Assembly (NCBI GenBank): GCA_900618795.1
Contig: UYJD01000004.1
Location: 1,886,726 to 1,950,725 of the forward strand
Length of the DNA stretch: 64,000 nt
Source: Cyanodermella asteris
Taxonomy: Eukaryota > Ascomycota > Lecanoromycetes > Ostropales > Stictidaceae
Direction: 5' to 3'
Below are positions 55,601 through 64,000 of the stretch, in pieces. The first letter of the stretch is position 1. Each line of letters begins with the position of its first letter. The notes under the pieces are model-generated. The model was not told the DNA's origin. It made no database searches and was given only the letters and a program-made list of their open reading frames with translations. A program made the position numbers and the translations under genes.

Positions 55601-58600
55601 CGTCGACTGGGCGCCGGGCGTCATGGCAAATCTCGTTTGCTGCCAGCATGGGAAAGGTCGCTCATGCACGATTTGTACGAGGCGCTCGCTGAGTGGTGCT
55701 GACTCGCTGATCTTCGGCCGCGCAGCTGTGCAGCCATCCACTAAATGCCGCTGAACATTGAACACGTCTGCCAGCCTCGGACTCCTGCTGAACGCGTCTC
55801 GACCGTGATTATTGGCATGGCGCCCAAGACAAGCATCCACCATGCAAGTCTTGACACCGCCAACAGACCCAGCGAAGGCTACGGCCATGTCCTGACCCAG
55901 GCCGACTCTGCATCTACGCGCTTCTGCAACCGCCTCTCTCAGGGCCCGGCTGCCAGGCCCTGAATTATCATATTGCCTAAAGGGGCTGCGTTGCTTTTTT
56001 CAGCTGGCCACCGTCTCCTGAGATTTCTCAAATTATGCTGAGATGGATTCGGCAGATGCATAGAATTGCGCGAGTACATAGCAACACTCCTTCTGCTGCA
56101 GTACGGCGAGACATGTATTGCATACACGTGAAGGCATAAGTGCGGGCCTAATTTGAGCCAAGAAACATGTCGACATGGCTCCTGTTTTGCCGGAGCGGAG
56201 GCTGGCCGTACATACAGTTCAAGGCAGCCTCCAAGCAGTAATGAACACTAGACCGGAGTCGCGTCAACGTTGGAGATGGGCGTCAAAGCACGGTAACAAT
56301 TTAAGATCGAAGCAACCTGCTTGGTCCTGCGCTCGCTGAATGTCGCCTGGCTGCATCGCAGACTTTTCCACAGCGCAACGCTGGAGTTCTGCAATCTCGA
56401 TCGATCAACCTTCCTGGCCCGGTACGGCTAGACGTACGACCAAGGCGGAGCCTAAAGTTGCAGCACCGCAATTGAGTCCTTGGAACAGCGCGTTTATCCA
56501 AAACGCGGTTCGGAGACTACCTCGCGTTATAGGAAAGTCGTGTGTTCACTCATCTGCCTCTCGGTTCCTTTGAGAAGCCGCCGTATGGAGGAACAACACA
56601 TGCTAGTATGGTACCCAGGCTGCTCTATGACGATGACTTTGTGATTTCCTGCAAGCGATGGAGCTCTACCAGCATGGTACTGCTTCCTTATGGATACCGC
56701 TAACTGGACCGGCAAGAACACCGCACGCCTTGCTTCGAGCTCGTCAAAATTTTCGAGGAGGTTGGTACCTTTCAACCATGATGCGGTGTAGAAGACTCTT
56801 CCTTCTTTCGCCTTCGCATGCAGCGAAATGACGGCTGTTCAACGTGTCACTGCAGCATTCAGGTGGTCTTTGCATCGTCGACAATTACCCTCTTCGTCAG
56901 CCTGGATGACCTTGCACCACTCATACAGCCGCCCTGCCCGAGCCAACCTGGTCACTCCAGCGGTTTGAGTCTCCTCGCTCCGGCGACAGCGTCTGAGGTA
57001 GCCACGCATGAAGACCAACGGTTGGTTTATCAGTCAACCCAGTTCTACCGTAAACGTCGAGCCGCTGTCTATCTGCACAGCGAGCCGCCGCCTGAACTCT
57101 GGTAGAATTGCAAATCTGCCACATGCAGGTACAAGCGAGCGCGTTCGCCCATCCGTAGACTCGGCGGTCCACCATGAAACATCTCAGGCCAGATCTACAG
57201 TGAAGACGAGTCGTCACTGTGCTGCACCATTTGACAGGTTGCCGCACTATCGCTCATGCGAGCGTGCATCTTGCAGGCAAGAAATGACAGGCAAGATGCG
57301 TGTCTCACATCCACATGCTCAAACCGCCGATGGCGCTGTCGGGGATGATGTTTCTCTTGTCCGTGAAGCAAGGGCGTTTCGAAAATCTTGGCCGACAATA
57401 ATCCGACACACTTGCCTTTGGTCAGGGGCCAACCCACTCTATGAGATCCTTCGGGCCAGGCTAGCAGGGCGCAAGCGTGGAGAAGCCGGCAAGAAACAGC
57501 ACGCGAGGCTATTTGGCAATTATTGAGATGCAAAACGCGATGTTTCACGCGAGAGCTCATGGTTCGCGCATCCTGGTTACATGAAGCATTGCGGAGACGA
57601 GCACGTCTGATTTTCTGCTTAGGCTCTTGCCATTCTGACAACCTTGATGGCAGGATGCCGATGCGTAACACACGGCGACCATGAAACTCGTACAAAAAGC
57701 GTCGAAAGCGAGCCTCGCATTGCATTGCCCCGGAGCAGAATCGAGCATCTCCCGATCAACTATCTACACTATATGCTGATAAGAATCAAGAGCAAGGGCC
57801 ACTCGGCAGCTTGCCAATCGTGACAATCAAGCCATGTCTCGAACGCGCCAGCGTGCTCGCGATCTCGCTCGCAAGTCGCATCCAAAAGAGCAGCAGCAAA
57901 CTTGGCGAACCGCAGACCGGCACAGCGCTAAAAGCGTGCATGGGAGGTGACAGGCGCCTCTGACTGGACGGAAGCCGTCGACTGGGCGTTCCGGCAAATG
58001 AGAAGTTCGAAGTTCCTCATGTGACTGTGCGGCTGTTCCCATGCTCGCTGCCACGTTCCGCCGGCCGCGGCGCTCCGCTGGGCACGAGCGGGAGCTGTGC
58101 CGACTCCGCCCTGGTGTGCCGCCCTCGGGAAAATACTTGTCGTCAGACTCTGCCGTCCGCGATCGCTGCAGGGAAGCTCCCGGAACGGCTAATCGGCCAG
58201 CTCGGAGTCGTGCTACTTGCATGGCTATCACCGTGTAGACCACTTGTCGTGTGCTGTCTACCATGCAAGACTTTTCGACTGGTCATGGCGAAGCACTTGA
58301 TCCTTTTGCGTCTGCGGCCACGTCTCCTGGTTGCTGGTTGCGAGCTATTCACACCTCAGCTCCACATCTTTGACCGTCCTGTTTTGTGGAGACGGCGTGG
58401 GGCACCAGTCTAGCAATTTTCACCTTCATTAGCCAAGCAACCTGAAAGAGCTTATCCTCTGCGAGCGCTGCTGTAAGATGCCCGTCTCGGAGTAACCATG
58501 CTCTCTGAAACAGCGCTTCGACACTGGTCCATTCGCCGTCTGCTCAAATTGCCTCACTCTGACCTGTCTCACTGAAACCTGGCCGTGTTGCCGGCGACTG

Positions 58601-60500
58601 GCTTCCTGCTCTGTGATGCTGTCACCTCGCTTCGATTTTTTAATTTTTTTGATTTCTTTTGATGTCATCGCTCATGCATAAAATAAGCATTATCCATGCT
58701 CGTCTCTGCTGTCTCGCGTCTCTGAGTGGTTGTCGCGTGAGTCCCACTGCAGGGCATTCTAGCGGTTATTGCGCGTCAGCCTGGACATGACACGAATTCT
58801 TGTCGGCGAGGTCGGTAAAAGGACGACAGCCCCGACAACACAGGCTGATGACGGCGCAAGTGACAGTCCTGGCTTTGACCGCCTTCGCGAGCGACGGGAG
58901 TTGCAGTCATGCTCGCGTTCCGCTTCCAAGACGACAAAGAAAAAAAATCCCTTCGAAAGTGGCATGTCTGAGCCATCGAGACACCGTCCCCTCCCTCACT
59001 TCGCGGGTCCAGTGCCCACGGTGGTTGACAAGGCCAGCCCCAAGCAGCCAAGCTCGCACTAAAGTGACACCCAGCTGTCCATGTCAAGCTTGAATGCATT
59101 CGACAAGACGACGACATTGCTCTACTGCTGATTATTGACACAAGTAGTGCTCAGGTTCGTCTCTCAAATCTAGTCACGTCGTGCAAGCCCACGGACTCAC
59201 CAAATCAATGAGTTTTTATGCACTGGCTACCGATCTACCTGGCATCGATCGTTCTGGACGCCATCGAGATGCCAATCGAATCCATTCATGCATTCAAACT
59301 GAATTTGAAGCTGTCACCTCGATCCGGGCACTGTCTACAATTTGCGCGTCTGCTGTCTCAGGGAAATGTCAGACTCAATTGCCAGAAAAGCTTCCAGTCT
59401 CCAACACCGTGGTGCCGATTGTGCCAGGCGAAGCAAGCTACTGTGCCTGGGCGCTAGACTGCCAGTAACCCCTCCCCCCGAGCGTGAGCTCCGCCAATGT
59501 TTACTGTAACAGGTGGAGCCAACTGTATCAATTTCCTGACCTGACAGGAGGCGACCGAGGTGCAGCAAACAAGACCTGTCACTAGGAGCCGGACCATTTC
59601 AATTGAGTTTGAACGACCTCAGATTCTCAGACGGGAAGGTCTTCGGTCGGCTCGACATGGTTTTCGGGCACATGAAGTTCGCAAGTGTCATGACGATGTG
59701 ACTGGTCTATCTGAGGGCATTCGAGGCCTTGCTTACGACATACTTGTCCGCAGGGCTGAAGTTCGCTTGTGGGGTATCGTCGTCAAGCGGCAATTATGTG
59801 CAATTCTCGCCTTGTATTGGTTGACTCCGCCTCCACAAGATCGGACGCCAAGCTGGTAGACTCTTACTGAACAGCTTCGGCCTGGTCGATTGGCTGCCAC
59901 CACCTGCCTATTAATTGAAGCCTTTCAATAATCTAGCCCTACGCCGACAAAGTCCCCTTTCGTGTCTAGCGACTCCAGCTGGAGCGGGGACGTGCCCACC
60001 ATCTCGCCATGTCGATTGCTGAGCACGCCAGTCGTCATTACAAGTCGTCATCTGACGCGGACCAGTCGCGTTGCCTGCGGTTAGTGCTCCGAGTTCACGC
60101 GAATGAGCTCTCAAGATTGCTTCTGCACCGACGTGATTGACCTGTCGCTCGCCATCATTACCCGCGGCCGACTCTAGAATTGGAAACTGAGTTCCTTTGC
60201 CGCAGCCCAAAACCCGCGAAGGACAATAGTGTATGAAGGACTACGGAGCTCACCGGCATTCACGGCTATGCGAGTCTGACAGGTCTGACCGGCGCTTGTA
60301 GATGGACGGATGGGCGTCTGAACGTTGTCCCGTGCTGATGCACTCGGCGGGTTGGTAGTGAGGGGCTTTCAGCCCTTCAAGAGGGGTCTTTTCGAAAGCT
60401 TCAAACTTGTGAAGGGATGGCTGCGACGTGGGTGGCCGGATGTGGTCGTATTGGCCGCCTCTCGACTCTGATGGTGTGATGTTGTGAGTATAATGGTGGA
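52602..60500. other. gene-poor region upstream of the cyclin
   Basis: Nearly 8 kb without a protein I can recognise on either strand. ORFs are mostly 60-180 codons, overlap one another in several frames and show no domain, signal peptide or repeat pattern. Between about 54058 and 54113, and again near 54290-54350, the plus strand is purine-rich, so the minus strand is CT-rich as in fungal promoters. That would fit a cyclin transcription start about 1.5 kb upstream of its ATG. A (GCT)6 microsatellite lies at 54706. I found no reverse transcriptase, transposase or terminal repeat by eye. Confidence 0.45.
54706..54724. repeat. (GCT)6 microsatellite
   Basis: Six consecutive GCT units in non-coding sequence upstream of the cyclin. 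This is a simple repeat and possibly polymorphic between strains. Confidence 0.7.
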
Positions 60501-63500
60501 GCGAGGGCTGTGCTGAAGATACTCTGTGCCTGCCAAGCTGGACCGCGGAAAGCGCAAAGAGGAAACAGCAATCTTCTCCCTTCACTACTTACCTACCTAC
60601 TTGCCCTGCAGAACAGCACTCGCTCAAGTCCATCATCCGACCAACAGAAGACTATATCAAGGTCAGCAATATCGTGTACAGCCGCAACGTGTCAGTCACA
60701 CGAGCACTCGCATGCCCAGCACTACTAAAGGCGCCATTTCAGACACACCAAAACTTTCCCTCCCTCCCTTCAAAATGCTTCAGCCCCTACAACCTGCCGA
60801 CAGCCGTGCTAAGCGAGCGTGTTTCCTCGCATGAGACAGCGATTCCAAAGACTACAACCTCAGGAATCTCGTCCGGGGCCACGCAAAAGCCAGCTCTGAA
60901 GCTCCATTGGTAGCTCGGCACCAGTCCCATTCCAACCAGGGCGCCCCCCGCCCCGCCCAAACCAAGTCCTCGGGGAACGGCCTTGGACGCACGCGTCTGA
61001 ACGCGTTTCAGGCGTGTCACTCCCGCGATGACGGCCTCTAACTGGCCACTGCGGTTTGCCTGGACCTGACTTCCTGGCCGGGCCTGGGCGGAGTGGCCGC
61101 CGTCGAGGCCCCGAAGGTTGAAATTGGCTTACTTCTTACTTGTGCCCTGGAGAGCTCTTCGGGTCGTGATCGGACGGACGAGGGCACATGCTACCGCATT
61201 ACTGCACACCACTACAGCGCTTTTCTCGAAGTTTGTGGTGTCGTAGGCGGTGCGCCTCTGGCAGATCTTGATCTCGAGTCGGGGTTTCGCTATGGACCCT
61301 GGGCGCTGCTTTGACCGAGATGTTGGAGAGCCCCTTTTTGAAGCTGAAGCGTGAGGATAGTACTCTATCCTAAAACTAGGATCCGAGATGGGCCGTTCAC
61401 AAGCATAGTCCGACTGCGCGGCAAGTCACACAATATTCGTGAGCCTGTTACTGGACTGTCCATTTGGCTGGCTGAAGGTCCGCTATCACACGTGCGATTC
61501 ATGCAAAATTGGGTGCAGCACGATACGAGCGTGCCTAAATACAGAAAGCGCCGACCGGCGTCTGCTTCTCGATTCGCTTATAGAGTGTACCGAGCTGTCT
61601 CGGCGCCAACAAAGCTATCCAGTGTTTCTCGCCGTCAAAAGGCAGTCATGACGAAAGCGCTCCGACCTGCAAGCTCCAAAACAGGACTGAGCAGCGGATC
61701 TGGCATCACCGCCCGGACAGGCTTTCCTTGAAATCCCGCCAGCAGGTCCGAGGTGGAGAAACGCCAATAAGGCCGGCCAGCCAGCTGACAAAAGTTGGCA
61801 GTCTTGGACCTGCGCTGCCATGCCTGATTTGCTTGCATGCACGTATGCACGACATCATGAATCAGTGCCAGTCTAATGCCATCACACATAGCCCAACTTA
61901 TGACTGCCACAAACATCCCTTTGAGAGTCTGTCCTCAGTCCTATCGTCCCCCCTACACGACTGCTCCAGGAAGGGGAGTATGTAAGCGTCTAGAAGATGC
62001 CGTATCTTGAAGGAAGACGATTAGACGAGATGGCGGCGTCGCGGCTCGCGTGCTCACAGCTAATCTATGCCAAATGAGAGACGGCTAATCCCCCGTCTGC
62101 CCCGAACTTGGAAGTACCCCGGTCAAGGCCAATCTTGTGTCCGGGCGGACGCGCAGGCGGGAGCTATCTATACTTTGCCGTCAATCTTTGGCACTGTCTG
62201 GGTCCCGAATTCGCGCACAAAACGCGCGACAGCATCATCTCGACATGTTCAGAAATAACGAGACGTCCTCATCTCTTTTTGCTTGGATGGCGATGTTTTT
62301 CTTCATGGTTGAAGCCTTTGGATATTTTATTACTTCTGGAACCCTGACCCTGGTCTCGAGACCCTTTAAACGCCCGTCGAAAGGGCGCGAGCATTGTGTG
62401 TGTGTGAGGTGATCTGCAGTGGTGACCGCCGATTGGCTGGCGCGCCATCGTTCAGCTAACATCATTGCAAGCTTGAGGCGTGGTATTGACAGCGAAGCCA
62501 TCGCCTGACCTCGGTGTCAATCACACCTCGTCCAATGCCGGCACCACCGACATCGCGAAGCAAGCAGCAAGGAAGACATGCTCTGGTCTTGAGGATTCGA
62601 GGCTTGGTCAGTGCTCAAGCTCGACGCTGAGCTCTTCGTGGCCAGCGACAGCACATCCATCTCGCTGCTTGAGGAACTCGGTCCGGGGTGGCTGGGCTCG
62701 AGGACGCTTGCGTGCTGACTTTTGCTTTCTTGATCCTTGTTATTTGGCGTATCGACCCGAGAAGACGTTCGAGCTTTGATAGGCCGTGATGGATCTTGAG
62801 TTTGATGGTGTTGTGCATACGGCTGCATTCCTCACCCTGGTAGGTGGCTTGTTTCATGTTGCCATCTCTCTTCCGTCGCCACATCCCGCGAAGAGATGCA
62901 ATTCCAACAATGCGTGTATCTTCCGAAGATGTCATGTCTGCGAGCCGTACATATTCTGGAGCGATCGATCGGACGCCATCGCATTGTTGTCGATGCCGCT
63001 GTCTATGAAAAGTATGCATGTCTCGCAAGTTGACAGGGGCTTGGAAGCACCGTCGAATCCAAGTGATTCGTGATTGGAACTCACATCCCTGTTGATGAGA
63101 GACTTGCGTGAGATCTACGCTATATACTCTGATGCACGCGGACAACGGCAGGATACTCGTAATATTTTTCTTTGCATGCTTTCAGCGAATTAATCGCGTG
63201 TTCACCCCGGCTCCTGCCTGATCAAGCGGTCATGTCGATCCGATTCCCAGGACCTTTGATCCGAAGACTAGCAAACGAAAAGCGGATTTGAAACAATTCC
63301 AGTTCGAGAGTCTTGACGAAATTGATGCCCGGAATGAAGGCAGTGAAGAAATCCAACGGAAAAAAGCCAAGGTACCGGTACCTGTGGATAAGTGGCGACG
63401 TGTCAAACCTCGGGTTAACTTGCTGCTGCTTGAGGCTTCTCTTCTCTGACGACTTCGGTATATGGCGTTATCAGAGGTTACTGGACGATGGAGGATTGAC

Positions 63501-64000
63501 GAGTTGATGAAGTTACTGGAAACACTAACAGCTGGGGCATTGAGAGCTTGGTTTTCGGTTCACGTGCCGGACAACCAAAGGTCGCTGAGTCGGTGAGAAC
63601 TCGAGACCTTGTAGCTGCCGACGGATGCCATGGTACTTGATCAAACTGTCCAGGATCTCTTCCGAGCTGGATGCGAGCCAAAGTCGAGGTCCTGTTGGAC
63701 TCGGCGTTTGGGTTTTGCTGCGACTGCATCTTCGCCCGATCGAGGAGACGGACTCGTACCGTCGGTGCACAAAACACAATCGCGAGCTCTGCCATTTTGC
63801 GACAAGGCCTCTGGCGTCTACCGTGAGCTGCGTGGAGACGCTGGAGGACGGGTTTCGGTAGTGTTCGTATTAGGGCACCTCGGAGGATTCCAGCACAGGT
63901 AGTATTTTCTGCTCTCTAGGGTCCATTCACGATTGATCTTCATTAGCTCAAAGAATGTTTACTTTCATTTCGTAGTGGTGAGGAGAGAAGGTACCCGTTT
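60501..64000. other. right-end region with a promoter-like stretch, no supported gene
   Basis: From about 60570 to 60780 the plus strand is rich in C, T and A (CTTCACTACTTACCTACC, TTTCCCTCCCTCCCTTC), like a fungal 5' leader. It is followed by a 19-codon ORF beginning ATGCTTCAGCCCC at 60775. No longer reading frame with family character follows before the window ends at 64000. It could be the long leader or promoter of a plus-strand gene that lies beyond the window, or plain intergenic DNA. Confidence 0.35.

Noticed and set aside
57195-57725. 176-residue minus-strand ORF in the gene-poor region
   Set aside because: Composition is Cys/Arg/His-rich without domain or signal peptide, and it overlaps an equally long plus-strand ORF.
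62615-63145. 176-residue minus-strand ORF near the right end
   Set aside because: It has no recognisable motif, and overlapping ORFs occur on both strands, as expected for non-coding G/C-balanced DNA.
52602-64000. Transposon or retroelement filling the gene-poor region
   Set aside because: No reverse transcriptase, integrase, transposase or terminal repeats could be seen on either strand by eye.

Overview
The window reads as nuclear DNA of a filamentous ascomycete (Pezizomycotina, probably Dothideomycetes). Reasons: intron-poor genes with 44-120 bp GT-AG introns and CTAAC-like branch points, a clathrin heavy chain in three exons, HET-domain and NLR-type proteins, a CYP505-type P450-reductase fusion, multi-exon microsomal P450s and an EmrB-type MFS transporter. 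Class-level placement is inference. I saw no tRNA, rRNA, CRISPR array or recognisable transposon protein.

Layout. 0-2.3 kb: uncharacterised minus-strand ORFs and a frame-broken F-box-like gene. 2.8-8.9 kb: Rsa4/Notchless (-), a medium-chain dehydrogenase/reductase (+) and a compact NLR-like ankyrin protein (-). 10.2-11.5 kb: an epoxide hydrolase (-) with an internal amber codon. 12.7-17.8 kb: clathrin heavy chain (+), with degenerate AAGTAC-type repeats on both sides. 18.9-20.1 kb: STK19-family protein (-). 21.2-24.5 kb: CYP505/P450foxy-type gene (+) with an internal amber codon. 24.9-27.9 kb: Spt5 (-). 28.4-28.9 kb: a four-exon mitofissin/Atg44-like gene (+). 29.1-31.7 kb: Duc1/DUF1769-type protein (-) and a thioesterase-like protein (-). 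34.3-41.2 kb: a small metabolic group of P450 (+, internal stop), MFS transporter (+, frameshift) and paralogous P450 (-, intact). 42.2-44.6 kb: broken HET-domain gene (-). 45.3-49.6 kb: ABHD12-like hydrolase (+) and Utp4 (-). 51.4-52.6 kb: G1-type cyclin (-). 52.6-64 kb: about 11 kb with no gene I can support.

How the genes relate. Housekeeping genes (Rsa4, clathrin, Spt5, Utp4, mitofissin, cyclin, STK19) are uninterrupted. They cover ribosome assembly (Rsa4, Utp4), transcription elongation (Spt5), vesicle traffic (clathrin), mitochondrial fission/mitophagy (Atg44) and cell-cycle entry (cyclin). Between them lie accessory genes for redox metabolism and self/non-self recognition, and six of these carry one apparent disabling lesion each. 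That contrast is the strongest window-wide signal: it suggests decay of dispensable loci among intact core genes rather than uniform sequencing error.
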